64,000 bases of DNA from Podospora comata (GCA_017354895.1 CP071498.1:1798001-1862000), one strand, 5' to 3'. Counted from the stretch's first letter, positions 13,301-25,337 are shown. Made by a program: numbers and translations. Notes: a model not told the origin generated them from the letters alone.

Positions 13301-16235
13301 TTGTCTTGTCCGTCGGGCTCGTACCAAACCCCGACTCCTCTTGTCTTATTGAACTTCAGCCACAAAAAAGCTTCGTCCTGTGCCCAGAGATTGTTGGGGT
13401 GGCATTTACCAGTGGCCAAGTTAGATCGGCTCAGGGTCGCGAGTGTGCTGTCAATCGGCCAACAGGAGGGGTGTGCAGTTACGTGCACCGAAAGCAAGCA
13501 AAACACATTCAGCCGGTGCGGACAGAAGGAAACAATTGGCGAGAGGCCGACAGCGTGCATCAAGATGTGGTAAGCTTTGGTGGTAGAGGTGAGAGGAGCC
13601 TGCAGTTGCCAGATCATGGTTCGGTCCGGAGCTGCCTACCTCAGTAGCACCTGCCATTGCAATCATGAAATCCGACGTCTGCACCTGCCTCCTGGAAAAT
13701 CCCAGAAAGGAACTGGCAAGCGCGGGGGGCTGCAGGCTCACTTCTCATTCATGTCGGTACTCGTTTCCATCATTCCAATCCACCACCGACACCGACGCCG
13801 GCACAGCAATGCAAGCCATTGCAATCAATCTCCGGCTTCCGGACCCGCCATGCCGCATCAGGGGCCGGAGATGTGGAGACAGGGAATCCCCCAACTATGA
13901 CAAGTTTTCTGCGCACACCGAGAGCCTGTTCCGTTGCGGTGATAGGTTACCATGGATCACGAAACATGTTTCAGGGCCTTTGAATCTTATCTCTTCCGTT
14001 GTTATCTCTTTATTTTACGGCGCGAAGATCCCGCGCACAGACTTGCTGTTACTGTCTCGATATATTGTCTTGTTGTGTTGGCATGTTGCTAACAAGCTTC
14101 TCTAGGTGGTTGGCGTTTCATCCGTGCAGCGCGCGGCTGGGAACGTGGTAGGGCACCCTCCAGAGCAAAGACAGTTGGGGAGCATGACGCGGCCGGAGCA
14201 AGCCGTTGCTGTCCACTCCCAGTCGTGGGAGCGCCATCACCTGAAACGTCATCGCCGTGAATGTGCTGGCGCTCAAGTTCAGGAATCGAGGAGAGATAGC
14301 GCCGGCTCTCCCGTCCCCTCCATCTGTCGAGCTCTAGATACGACAGATGGCATCTCCTCGCCGGGGACATGAAGGTTTCAGACCTGCAGCGTGCGACTCG
14401 CCGTCTTGTCTTGATCTGGAAGTCTGGTCGGCGTGGACAACGTCATCGGTATGGCAGAAAATAAGCTTTGGGACCGCTACCTTGCTAGGCGCGACAGAGA
14501 CGCGCCCTTCCAGCGACTCGTCGCGGCTCTGCCAGAGAGCAACAAGCAGGGACTGGGCTTGATTGATGGACCAATACGTGATATCGTAGAGAGGGGTGAT
14601 GTTGTGATGATGATTTTAGACATTGTTTTCATTCTCTCGCCGTATCGATGTACCAGCGTCTCTGAGATGGCATGTGATGTTGCCACAAGAGGCTCTCGTT
14701 GTCGATACGGTTAGATAATACGAGCTGGATACTGGAGAAATACGATCAAAGAACACGAGCAAGATGTTTGAGAGCCTTGAACTGGCAGAGATGGAATTCC
14801 ATTCCCTGTTTTTCAGCTGCCTTTTAGTCGATACTCATTGAATTCTTTCAAAACTCGAGAATCCAACACCAAGATGGTCGTGACCTATTAAGGTCATTTT
14901 AAAGCACCCGAGAATCTCAAAACCAAATTGTAGTTAGATTGGAGATGCTGATTCGAAGTAACTAAGGTAGGTGGTCCCCTTTTACGTGTGTTGATTAAGT
15001 GGTTGGTAAGAAGATAGGGGCAAGTGGCTCCCATATATGTACCGTTGCTACAGCACCCTGAGTCGCTTAAAAGACAAATGGCCACAGTCGAAGTGCAATT
15101 CTGTCGCCAAAATCAGAGTGTAAGTCTGTAACATTGGGTAGTACAGCATCTTATTACCGAATGGTTGTTTGTAAGACAATACTCCCCAGGATGAATAAGT
15201 TTCTGTCAACACCATCAACAGTCCAGGCAAGTTCATGATCAGTCTTTCGATTCTTCATTATCAATCGAATTTACAAACCAGATGACCATCAGGAGGACTC
15301 AGCAGCCCCAGCCCCTGGCTCAAGGCATATCAATACGCGATGGCGCCTTTTGATTTACGGCCGTGCAGCTCTGAAAATAAGGTTTGAGGATCTGCGGTGT
15401 AAAGGGACGACCGAGCAAGTGTCACTCGCACTGGGACCAATCAAGAAACTGCTATTGCTTAGTGGTCTCCAAACAGCCATGGAAAAAGCGTTTGCAGTCG
15501 GTTTGGGACGGCTTCACGCTTCAAGACAGCTGTCAGAAACGGGTGATGGCGGCCCGCGGGGAGATTCAGCCCCATACACGGCGCGCAAACCGAGGTTGGG
15601 ATGGAAGCGGAGCAAGATCCAGAATATTGGGAGTCTCTCCCAGGGGCATGGATGGGCATAGGTGGGAGATACGGTCACACAAGACACCCCGTGTCTCGAC
15701 ATGACGCAGCGATGTCTGCTCCTCGTCCATTGCCACCAGCAAAGATGCATGCCTGTCGACAACAATTGAAGCTAATAAGAGAAATCCCTCCTGCGCAATC
15801 CTTTGATTCCGAGCCTCTCACTGCATCTCTACGGCGGGGTTGAAGGGGTCTCTGTGAACTCTAACGGGCGGTATCAGCTACCGGCCGTAGCACTGGCTGT
15901 GTGGGCGCAAGGGAATGAGCCAGGTACACAAACATCGATTCTCTCGAAGTTCCCCTTATCCTCGGAACCCCCCTCATTAACCTGCATGCTGGCTCCAGTT
16001 CCCTCGCCTCACTTCATCTGGATGACGATGTCGGATCGAGGATCAGGGTCGGAGCAAGTTCCTGGCTAGGCCAAGTTTGGGATTTTATGATTTCAGCACC
16101 TCTCTCAAAGATCAAGTATAACTAAGGCAGGCATTCCGTGTTACTACCTCTTCATTCTCAAACAAACAACAGAAGTATCTATCAAGTACATACAACTCAA
16201 CACTTTACACATCGACCCAACAACCAAGCCTCACC
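10331..16235. other. Gene-poor interval between the regulator and the MFS transporter
   Basis: About 5.9 kb without a supportable gene. The first 600 bases are AT-rich 3'-flanking DNA of the regulator. Open frames near 11,254-11,532, 11,893-12,616 and 14,433-14,714 are short, have no recognisable motif and mostly overlap frames on the other strand. A copy of the 14-base motif TAACTAAGGTAGGT lies at 14,959-14,972 and a variant (TAACTAAGGCAGGC) at 16,119-16,132, about 105 bases before the transporter start. Confidence 0.5.
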
Positions 16236-18513
16236 ATGAAAGCCAAACCTTCAGACCCGGTGGTGACCGTCACTCCAGTGGCAATGGACTCTGAAAAAGA
16301 GGCCATCGCTGTCACCGAAACCACCATCGACTCTGCAGATGAGAAGCCCCCGGTTACCAGCACCCCAGCGAACTCGGAAGCAGAGAAATCTCCTTCTGTT
16401 CGCGTTGTCCAACTCATCGCGAACACACCTCCCTCCACACCCAGACCTTTCTTTGTTGAGGGTAGGCCTACCATTCCACGCACCCGCTACCTCATTCTCG
16501 TCTTTGGGTACGTCTTTATTCATGCTCCAACGTCCTCGACTTGAAACACTAATACACACCAGTCTGACATCCGGTCTCTTCCTCTCCATGCTCGATGCCT
16601 CCATTGTTGCGACCTCTCTGTTCAGCATTGCTAGTGATATGAATAATTTTGAACATATAAACTGGGTGGCCTTGGCCTATGGTCTCACTTACCTCGGTTT
16701 CGCTGCACTTTTTGCCCGCGTGTCCGATGTGGTTGGCCGTGGAGATGCTTTCGTCGTTGCATTTTGTATCTTCATTGCATTCTCTCTTGGCTGTGGTTTC
16801 AGCGAGACTATTGAGCAGCTTATCATTTGTCGTGCTTTCCAAGGAGTGGGCGCCGGAGGTAAGTTACCTAGTCTCTATCCAGGCCAGTTTGATAGGCGAG
16901 GAGCTGACGCGAGAACAGGACTTTACAGTATCAGCATGATCGTCTTGCCCGAGCTGACTCTTGACAAGAACAAGAAGTACATTGGTGCCATTGTCGGCAT
17001 GGTGATTGCCACTTCAGGTGTGATGGGGCCTGTCCTGGGTGGGGTTTTGACTCAATACATCACTTGGAGATGGGTCTTTTGGATCAAGTATGTTGTGAAA
17101 CTAGGTCCGCGATGAGATTGAGCATCTCGCTAACTTGTCTGTAGCGGCCCTATTGGTGCTGTGGCTCTCATGCTGTTTATTCCGGCTTGGTCCGCCGAGG
17201 AATATCTGCCCATTTATGAGGACCGGTCCTGGAAGGAGCTGGACTATCTTGGGTCTTTCCTTCTGTAAGTCATGCTTCCCCACACCTCTGCCGGTATTTA
17301 CTAACATTACGAAAAGTATGGCCTTCGCAGTCCTGGTTGTTTTCCCCTTCCAGAACCTATCAAGTCAAAAGTCAGAGGGCGACTTGTCCAGCTTGAATCC
17401 ATACGCCCAGCCAACATTCATCTACCCCCTCGTCGGCGCCGCCCTTGCTCTCTTGCTGCTCATCGGCTGGCAAACATTTGCTATCCGTGGCCCTCGGAAA
17501 CTCAAGTCCCTCGCCTTTGCCTTCCCCCCTTCCCTTTGCAACCGAAAGTACATCGCCACAATTTTGGTCACAGCCCTAACCGGCTTCCCTTACCTCTTGT
17601 CCGTGTACGCATTTCCCATCCGCTTCCAAGTCGTCCACGGGAAATCACCCCTCGAAGCAGGCCTCATGCTCCTCCCTATGCTAGCCTCCTCGGCCATCGG
17701 AACTGTCACAGCCAGTCTAGTCAACAACGGGTGCATAGCAGGGCAGAAGAAACCTCGCTTTTTTGAGACGTTTCTCCTCGCCTGTCTGACTATGCTCATC
17801 GGCTGCGCCGCCCAGACAACACTGGGTGACACCGATGACGGGAGCATCACCGGGTTCGACGCCAAAGATGTCGGGTTGTTGTCCCTCATTGGCTTTGGGT
17901 TTGGCATGTCGGCCTGCGGAGCGACAATGTTTATCAACCTCGAAAGTCCCATCGGAGATCATGGTATGTCTTTCCCTTTTGTTTCTAACCCCACACAATC
18001 GCTTACAACCCCCCCCTAGCATCCGCCCAAGGCATCATAACCCAATTCCGCATCCTAGGCGGCTCCATCGGCATTGCTGTCTCTTCCGCCATGTTTGGGG
18101 GGAAACTCCGTCCTTCAACAACCACCGAAATGAGCTCTCTCGTCCTGGCTCACATTGTCAGCCCAACGCCAGACTTTAGCGATGATGACTGGGCCGCTGT
18201 TCGCAAGGTGTATACCTCTGCGTTGAGGGAGGACATGAAAGTCTGCTGCGGGGTGTTGGCTGCGGCGGTGGTGTGCAGTCTGTTTGTTTACCGCCGGTAC
18301 TGGCTCACGACGGGGGAGATTATGGAGTTGAGGTATGAAGAGGAGCAGGATAGGAGGATTGGGCTTTTGAGGGAGAATGTGGAGCCTCATGTGAGGGTGG
18401 TGAGGGATAAGTTGGTCAAGATTAGGGAGGAGATCTTTGAGGGGAAGCGGAGGCATTTTCCCGGGATTAAGCGTGGGAGGACGAGGTTGGGGGAGGACAT
18501 TGAGGGAGTTTAG
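16236..18513 (+). CDS. MFS multidrug-type transporter, DHA2 (14-TM) family
   Basis: Plasma-membrane proton-coupled exporter of 665 aa in six exons: 16236-16507, 16563-16858, 16919-17087, 17145-17264, 17317-17963 and 18020-18513. All five introns are 52-60 bp and keep phase. A polar N-terminal tail of about 85 residues precedes the first membrane segment. The motif RAFQGVGAGG (motif B type) is followed by GVMGPVLGGVL, the antiporter motif C typical of exporters, and there is a long cytoplasmic C-terminal tail rich in charged residues. The number of hydrophobic segments fits the 14-TM drug:H+ antiporter-2 group rather than 12-TM sugar carriers. Substrate cannot be read from sequence. No biosynthetic cluster surrounds it, so a general efflux role is the most that can be said. 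Confidence 0.85.
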
Positions 18514-19082
18514 GGAAAAGTAACGGGGTCGATGGAAGGTGAAGGGTAGCGGTGGGAGTTGGAGTGATGGTCGAAAGAGTGGGTGGATGGGTGGATGGGT
18601 GGAAGAGATGAAAAGGGTTTTTTGTGTTGAGAGGACGGTGGTTCCCGATCATCGGTGAGGACATCGATCTTGATGGCATTCTTTTGGGTCTTTTCTTCTT
18701 CTTTCTTTTCTCTGGTAAATTCTTGCAAGTTGGATATTCAAGACTGTCAATCCATTTCTTGAATAGTTACAAAGCCTGCAATGCGACCAAATCCGTGTTT
18801 TGTTTCGGGTTTGGATCGACCAGGTCTTGCGTGCCTAAATATTTGTCCAGGTTGACATGTGATCCTCTTGCAGCTCATCATCCAGAGGTCCTTTGACTCT
18901 ACCTGTTTGGCTGAAAAGTACCTAGCTCCTGTAATGTATACCACAAAACGTTTAATGTAGCGGTCGACATCTAGACCGGGGTATCTGTAAATTTGGGAAA
19001 TAGAAGCAGAGAAAGCATCTACTGTCTAAGGTATACAAAAGGTGGACCGACCAAGCCACGGCCCAGCATGCACCATGTAATG
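18514..19082. other. Convergent intergenic region
   Basis: 3'-flanking DNA of the transporter, facing the 3' end of the broken kinase. It contains a short GGGTGGAT iteration at about 18,580-18,605 and otherwise nothing I can name. Confidence 0.5.
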
Positions 19083-21465
19083 TCACTTCCACCTCTGCCT
19101 CACGAAATATCCCGCGTCGAGATCGCCTCTATCCTTTGATTCTCTGAGTTGTTCCTCCAACTGGGAGGAGCTTTGCTTCGGGTCGATGACCAGCATTCTG
19201 TGCTGAATCAAATCCAAGAAATCGTGGAAAAACCTTGTAGATTCCGATCTTTCGCGCATGTCATCGGCGAACTGAGGGTTCTGGTTAGCCCATGTTCTTC
19301 TTCACTGCCTCGCAGTAAACTAGGGAAAAGCCGGACGTATACCATACCTGCGCAACAGAGCCTTTCACCTCAGCCCAAACCTCCCCAGTGTGATCATCCC
19401 TGGCTATCCGGAAAAACGGCGTCGAGTGAACCCTCCCTCGCCTCGACCGCGGGTCAAGCTCTGCCCGGGCCGAAACAAAACTGTCAAAGTATGCTCAGCT
19501 GCCAAAACACCAGGTGGCAAACTCGAGCAGGACACATCCAAGGGACCAAATGTCATACGCTGTGCCAATCGACACCTGTCTTTCAACAAGATGTTCTGGG
19601 GTTTCAGGTCCCCATGTTGACAGACCAGCGTTCTCGGGCCAGGATCGCTCATGTTTTGATGAATATCCAATTCACTACAAAACAGAGACCTTCTGACAAG
19701 CTTTGATCGTTCTTCAAAGCCGTCGGAAGAAGATCTTGAGCTCTGGTGGACTTGTCTTAATGCTGATGCGAGGCCGTGGCATTGCTGAGCTACCCACCTT
19801 GCCGTACCCTCGTCATTGTGGGCTTGTGACTTGTTTCCTGCTTTCCAGTACTGGAGAAGGTCACAGTCGGCCAGCGGGAAGAGAAGATGGAATCTCTCGT
19901 CATACTCGTACGTGACCAATAGGGTGATGATATGTGGGTGCGGCTTTTTGTTCATGGCTTTGAGAATGTCGACCTCCTTGTCGAACTTCTTTCTGTCCGA
20001 GTCGGCGGATTGAAGAGTTTTAACTGAGAAGTAATCGGGTTGAGTTGTGTTGTACGAGAACGGATGTGAGTTGTGTGGAGAAGCTTTAGTTGAAGGTCAT
20101 GTGGTCTGGCGTACCTTTCGGTCTCCCTCCTGGCCGACAGGCTTTGTCGTATCTATCTCCTCTGCCATCTGCTTTTGCCCTGTCTCCGCCCCCTTCATTC
20201 CCTTCGAAGCAAATTCCTTGAACCCATGATGGGTCATGATGAATTTTAACTTGCTCAACCTTGCCAGAGCCCCCCCTCCTTCCTACGGGCTCCAGCTCGA
20301 GGAATGTCAAGATAGTATGGCGCTGAAGAATGTAGTGTGTGATTTTGTTAGGCGTATTGCGGGTGAAGTATGGCGAAAGGACTGTCCATTGCCAGGACTC
20401 GAAGTTTCTCCTGTCTTGTTTACCCCAAGATTTGAAGCAGCGCAGTCGAGTGTCGGGTTTATCCTTCACACGTAGCTCAAAGCACTTCGAAATGGTGTGA
20501 ATGACCGGAGGGAGGGCAGAATCAGAGACCCCTCGTCGATAAATGCTTGGACCTTGTCTATTTTCTCCCCACACAACAAGATAATGGCGACGAACTTTCG
20601 ATATGTCACTTTGGGTTCCTTATTCGTGTTGTTTGTTTCTTCTGAAACAACTCCGCAGACTTGTTGAGGTTAACTCGGAACTGGCACTGGATGCTTCTGA
20701 CTTGGTAGAGTTTTCTGTCTCTGCGTCTTGAATACATTCCATCACCAAGATCCGTGATGACGGTGACGCTGGGCTCAATCAAGGCAGCAGGGGACCTTGG
20801 GATCTCTCCCTGCGTAAGGTCTGAGCCTACAATGTTGGCTTTATCTACAGGAAGAAGACGCTGACTTGTGTTATGTTGAAGCTTCAAATGGCCGTTTGTA
20901 CTTTTGTTGGACTAGAGTGTACTTTTAGCAACAATACCTTGAATCGATACCTAGCTCACTAGGTAAATCAAATAGAAATAGAAGATTACGGGCTTACGAT
21001 AATATCAGGCCCAAGACTGAAAACCTCCTCGTCCGCTTCGTCAGTACCAGCAAGTGTCGCGGTTCTATCCCGATCATTTTGGGTCAACCCCAGCAGAGCC
21101 TCGGGGAGATGTTCAAGACTGCCTCCAGATAACATTGAGGGGCAGTTTGGCGTAACAGAACCATCGTTAGGCGTCAAAGGTCTCGGGCTGTGATCAAGTT
21201 CGCCTACCGCCTCTATACGGGCAATATCACTCGCCTTTGTGAATAATTCCTCCAGCACTGTTGGTTGACTTGGGCGGTTGAGGCGCGGCACAGGCTTCCC
21301 CGCTGGTGTGACGATGATAGGAATGACAACAGCGCCGGTGAGGGACTCTGGAATATGTGGCATGTTTGCCTCTGGGGGCTCCTCATCGCCCCACAAATCG
21401 GTTTTGATAGGAATAGGTTTTTGCTCTCTGGAGCTGTTTGTTAGAGTATCTCTGAATATCATCAA
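19083..21465 (-). pseudogene. Broken fungal Ser/Thr protein kinase
   Basis: Remnant of a large fungal kinase. In minus-strand order: a Pro-rich N-terminal part (21465-20998), an 86-bp phase-0 intron (20997-20912), a helical regulatory part, the block ESWQWTVLSPYF that precedes the kinase domain, a glycine loop (GRRGGSGKV), a 91-bp intron (20114-20024), the VKTL lysine motif, then HGDLKPQNILL. The rest of the C-lobe follows in another frame, starting ERQVSIGTAYDIWSLGCVLL, and ends with a recognisable tail at 19083. The whole DFG-to-APE activation segment (roughly 40 residues) is absent at about 19,575-19,590. A TGA interrupts the C-lobe at 19,495-19,497. Frame shifts of one base are needed near a CCCC run (20,529-20,532) and near 20,613-20,615. 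The 5' start is uncertain. The missing segment makes an active kinase very unlikely. Confidence 0.7.
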
Positions 21466-21571
21466 CTTTTACACATCTCTGCGGACGCCCGACACAATAG
21501 CGGCTGCTCCTTAGTCAGTTGACCTTAATCACTATTATCATCACTATATCAAACTGAGTCCTGATCACATC

Positions 21572-21733
21572 ATGGCTTCGAACCCTATAACGCCAAGCGA
21601 CGAAGCACCGCATTACGACCTATCCTCATCTTCGTCTTCGGAAGATGGTGAGAATGATAAATTGTGCAACCTGATTATGAGCGAACTGGTGCTGGTGGTC
21701 TACCAGTCACATGTTTGGATGGTGGAAGAGTAA
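21572..21733 (+). CDS. Small hypothetical ORF, Ser-rich (53 aa)
   Basis: ATG-to-TAA frame encoding 53 residues with a run of serines followed by Glu-Asp, diverging from the broken kinase. It could be the first exon of a lost gene, since a GTGAGA donor-like site follows the serine run. I do not recognise it and support is weak. Confidence 0.15.
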   Translation: MASNPITPSDEAPHYDLSSSSSSEDGENDKLCNLIMSELVLVVYQSHVWMVEE

Positions 21734-22496
21734 TGGTCGCGATTCAATAGGGAAAAGCTGAGGTGAATCACAGAAACCATACAAGATTGTGGCATACCAG
21801 CTTACCTTAACTAGATGGCAGGCGACCCTGATTTCAATGTGTTTCATTGTCTCCCAAGTTACTCACTTGTTAACTTTCCTACCTACAATCACAACAATAC
21901 AATAAGCAGTTCCTTGACAGAAATTTGGATGAGTGGTAACACACTAAAGCAACAATTGTTTGTGACATGTTCACCGATTCGGCCTGTATAGGAAGTCGAA
22001 GATAGCTAAACGCTGGCCATATCCAAGACCCAGCTGAACTCATTCACCATGCTGTCAAGGCAGACTGGTTGTGCTTTAACTGAGGCTGAGCTCAGATAGC
22101 TCCTTCAACTGTTCACCAGTCCTACAGCTTGTCGTGCCACCTGAAACTGCATGCACCTAACCGCTGTGCTAAATCCAGCCACAATCCTGAGCCAATCCTA
22201 TGTTTTCCTTTGACAGACTTGGTCAAAGACAAAGGGATAATCAAGGCTGACAGTTAAATAGGACGTCCACATACCGTGCATCTGCATGTGCAGTCCTCAG
22301 GCACCGAGGCCCGCAGCCCCTCCTTTGTGCGACCACCGACCTGAGCCTCATCATGTCCTCAAAACTGCAATTGTTCCCAGTCTTCCTCCAGTTTATGAAA
22401 GCTTCCTCATCCCATGCTCCCAGTTCGACATCCACTGGAGATATCACATCTATCAACATCTTCTATCGCAAAACCCCAACTTTCATCCACCTTACA
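21734..22496. other. Intergenic DNA and probable 5' leader of the IFI6-like gene
   Basis: AT-richer DNA with no recognisable gene. The last 150 bases are CT-rich with repeated ATCACATC-type strings and look like a transcribed leader. Confidence 0.4.
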
Positions 22497-23144
22497 ATGG
22501 CCTTCCCCAACATCCTCTCCTGCCTCTGCGGCCCCACCTCAGACGACCATCTATCCCACCACGACGAGAAATTCCCCCTCTACCCCTCCACCACCCCATA
22601 CACCGACCAACCCAGACCCCAACCCATACCCCCCTCTACTTCCCCCTCCCCTTTGATCAACGACATCCTCACCCTCCTCCTCACCACACCCCTCCCTATC
22701 ACCCCCTCCGCCTCCCAATCCCAAATCGACACCACCCTCGACCTCCACACCACCTCCTGGTCCGAATACCTCGCCGAAAAGATCCTCCGCGCCCTCTCCG
22801 ACCTCCTCGCCACCGCCACCGATCCCGAGTCCCGCAAGTCCTGGGGCGAGGCCCTCTCCCAAGCCTACGACACCTCCATCACCATCGCCAAGGAGCTCTT
22901 CAATGACCTCGTCGAGTATGTCAAGGGCCACCCCTACGAAATCGCTGCTACGGTGCTCCTGTCATTGGTGACATTTGGGGTTTTGGTCCGTCTTGCTCCA
23001 CGGGTGCTGGTGCTGCTTGGTTTCAGCGCCGAGGGTCCGGTGGAGGGGAGCTGGGCGGCTTGGTTTCAGAGTACCTATGGAGGATACGTACCCAAGGGTT
23101 CGCTGATGAGTTACTTGCAGAGGCTGGGGATGACGTGGGAGTGA
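22497..23144 (+). CDS. IFI6/IFI27 (ISG12)-like small membrane protein
   Basis: Single-exon protein of 215 aa from the ATG at 22497; an in-frame ATG at 22353 would give 263 aa, but the added part reads like translated leader. After a Pro-rich low-complexity N-terminus and an amphipathic helical stretch comes a hydrophobic segment (IAATVLLSLVTFGVLVRLAP). This is followed by a Gly/Ala-rich tail with the sequence pattern GFSAEGPVEGSWAAWFQSTY and then KGSLMSYLQRLGM, which is the Ifi-6-16 (interferon-induced 6-16) domain signature also found in many fungi. Animal members sit in mitochondrial or ER membranes; the fungal role is unknown. It lies between two kinase-related genes. Confidence 0.75.
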   Translation: MAFPNILSCLCGPTSDDHLSHHDEKFPLYPSTTPYTDQPRPQPIPPSTSPSPLINDILTLLLTTPLPITPSASQSQIDTTLDLHTTSWSEYLAEKILRALSDLLATATDPESRKSWGEALSQAYDTSITIAKELFNDLVEYVKGHPYEIAATVLLSLVTFGVLVRLAPRVLVLLGFSAEGPVEGSWAAWFQSTYGGYVPKGSLMSYLQRLGMTWE

Positions 23145-23312
23145 TCTGATTTGTGCCGGTTAAAGGGAGTTATTGACGGGAAGGGGTTCATGTTGATGTT
23201 CTTTGATTTTGACGAAGAAATTCGCTTCCTTTACTCGAAGTGTCAGATGCCGACGTGCTATTATAACTGTGTATTCCTGGTTAGACTTCAGTGCCAGATC
23301 CTGATGGTTGAA

Positions 23313-25015
23313 TTAAAACCTCTTGGAGTCTTTCTCTGGTTTAGGAGTTCTCGGTTCAAGCTTTTCCACTTGGAAAGACCTTTTCTCCAACGCTTCTGGG
23401 TCAAGCGTGCTGTTCCCATCATACTGCCGATAGGCCTTCAATGTAGACTCGGTGAGAGGGACGTAGACTTTTCGGATGAGGTTTCTGATTGCCGGGACGG
23501 GTTTTGGAACCGCGGGCTTGTCCTCATCCTCGAGAACGACCCCTGATTCTGAAACGGGTAGCTCGTCTTGTTCTTCTTGGGCGATTCTTGGCACTAGTGC
23601 TTCATCTTGTTCTTTTTGGACGACCTCCGGGCCACGCGGTGTGGTGGCCTCACGGGTGACGTCCTGTGGATAAAAATGCGGGATCTTTCGAATAGGTATC
23701 CCGCTCTCAGTTTGAATATCATCAAAAGACTGCCGGGCGTTTGGCTGATTTTTGCGCGGCTTGAAGGGCGAGTACCACATGTGCTCGGGTCCCACCTCGA
23801 TGTTTGCAAACCACTCGTGCTCCAAGGCCTCGCGTGCCGTTATTCTCTTGCTTGGATCCAGATGAGTCATCTTGGTGACCACGTCCACAAACCCAAGGTC
23901 GACGTGATTCTCCAGCCCGGGCAAAGGCTTCCGAAGACCAAAGGTCGTTTCTTTGACGAGTTTGTTGAGGGGGCCGTACCACTGGTTAGGTTCGTCTTTG
24001 ACTTGTTCGAGCAGCCCCATCAACGCATCCGCATCTCCGAAATGGCTGAACCATATCTCGAGTTTGGCCAGTTGTTTCTGTGTCGGGACACCGCTGGCGA
24101 GTCCGCCCAACGCCGCGAGTCTCTTCTGTGGGAATCCGGTGTCGGCACACTTGAGGTTGAGGTTGTTGAGCATAAAGTTGACAGACGTGAGGCCAAATGA
24201 AAACACGTCAGATGGCCTGGCTTGGCGACCTCGGATCCAAAACTCGGGACTCTTCCAGGGCAAATCTTCAATGCCGACGCGATAATGATCGATACGCTGC
24301 TTAGAAAGGTAAGGTAAGACGGCGTCCTCAAAGCGACCGAGCTGGACCTTGTGGACGCCATTGGATGGACTGGATCCCAACTTTGGACCGTAGTCGACAA
24401 GAATGGCACTTGGTCTGATATCTGCATTTTTTTGATCAGCCTTGGATCGTGGCTCTAGAGACGGCAGAACGTACTAAGATGGGCGAGATCTGTGTCGTGA
24501 AGCGCCGCCAGGCCAGTCAGAGCACGTTTGAGGATTTCCTTGCGTGTTTCGTATGGTAGCCCAGGATGCTCGCGGATTAGACCGTTGACATTATACGGAA
24601 GGGTGCGATATATCAGAAGCTGCTCGTCTCTGGCGACGTCGTACAAATTCTGCAAGTTCGGGTGCTGTTGAAGCATCTGAGATGCTCCAAGCAAGTGCCT
24701 GACTTGCGAGTACCTTCGTACTTCTTTAAGAACAAACGTTTCTTTTAGGCCCTCCACCCACTTTATTGCTTGGTATGTCCGGCATACTGGCCCTCTTGGT
24801 TTCCACGTGGAAACCTGTGTAATCTCGTACTTGTCAGCTCTCAACCCCCAAACCACGTCACCCAGTGCCTGTGGCGGACGTTCGACTGGTGGGAGTTTGT
24901 TGGAGTTTGGCTCGGATGCCTGGGTATGCTGAAAGCGACACAAGGTTCTGCCGCGATATAGGACCTGATGTGTACGCCACACCCCAACTGGGGTCTGTGC
25001 TTGTATAGGCCTCAT
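23313..25015 (-). CDS. Kinase-like protein, probable pseudokinase
   Basis: 549 aa from two exons (25015-24475 and 24421-23313) joined by a 53-bp intron with a GTACGT donor; the join is in frame. The N-lobe keeps a candidate ATP lysine (FVLKEV, K97) but has no GxGxxG loop. The catalytic loop reads HLNIRPSAIL, so asparagine (about residue 181) replaces the HRD aspartate. The metal-binding DFG position reads LGRFEDA, with arginine at about 210. The C-lobe landmarks (a WKSPEFW block in place of APE, PSDVFSFGLTSV, and a DPSKRITAREAL helix) are intact, and a charged tail of about 150 residues follows. The conserved fold with missing catalytic residues suggests a scaffold or regulator. The N-terminal 30 residues are basic and could be a mitochondrial presequence, but that is a guess. 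The 5S gene lies just upstream. Confidence 0.72.
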
Positions 25016-25218
25016 GTTGGTGAATGATGTTTGATCATTTTATTTCGTAGATATAGAGTAACAAATGTTCGAGATATCAACGAATGGGAAGAAGCGTCCG
25101 TTGCAAATTCTTGACCCACTTCTATCCGCCAATCGTTTCGCAAGATAAATCCACCAGCAAAACACCTGCTCGCAGCTGGTGATGAAGTTATAAAATAGCA
25201 TAAAATACTTCCAAAAAA

Positions 25219-25337
25219 ACATACAACACCGGGGATTCCCCAGTGGTCACCCACCTGAGTACTGATCCGGCCCTTGGCAGCTTATCTAGGGGAGAGCGGA
25301 CGGGATCCCGAGCTTTCTGCCAGGTATGGTCGTATGT
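25219..25337 (-). rRNA. 5S ribosomal RNA gene (119 nt)
   Basis: Read on the minus strand, the RNA begins ACATACGACCATACC and ends GGTGTTGTATGT, the complementary termini of fungal 5S rRNA. It contains the near-invariant block CTCGGGATCCCGTCCGCTC, a TAGATAAGC segment and GGGCCGG. A run of seven T lies at the 3' edge (25,219-25,213), as expected for a Pol III terminator. Dispersed single 5S genes of this kind are typical of Neurospora and relatives. Helix positions CCTGGCAG and CTGCCAAGG are mutually compensated against the Neurospora sequence I remember, which argues for a functional gene rather than a relic. Confidence 0.92.

Noticed and set aside
14433-14714. 93-codon plus-strand frame starting near a MAENKLWDRYL segment
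   Set aside because: Faint likeness to the N-terminus of fungal STAND proteins, but too short, without continuation in any frame.
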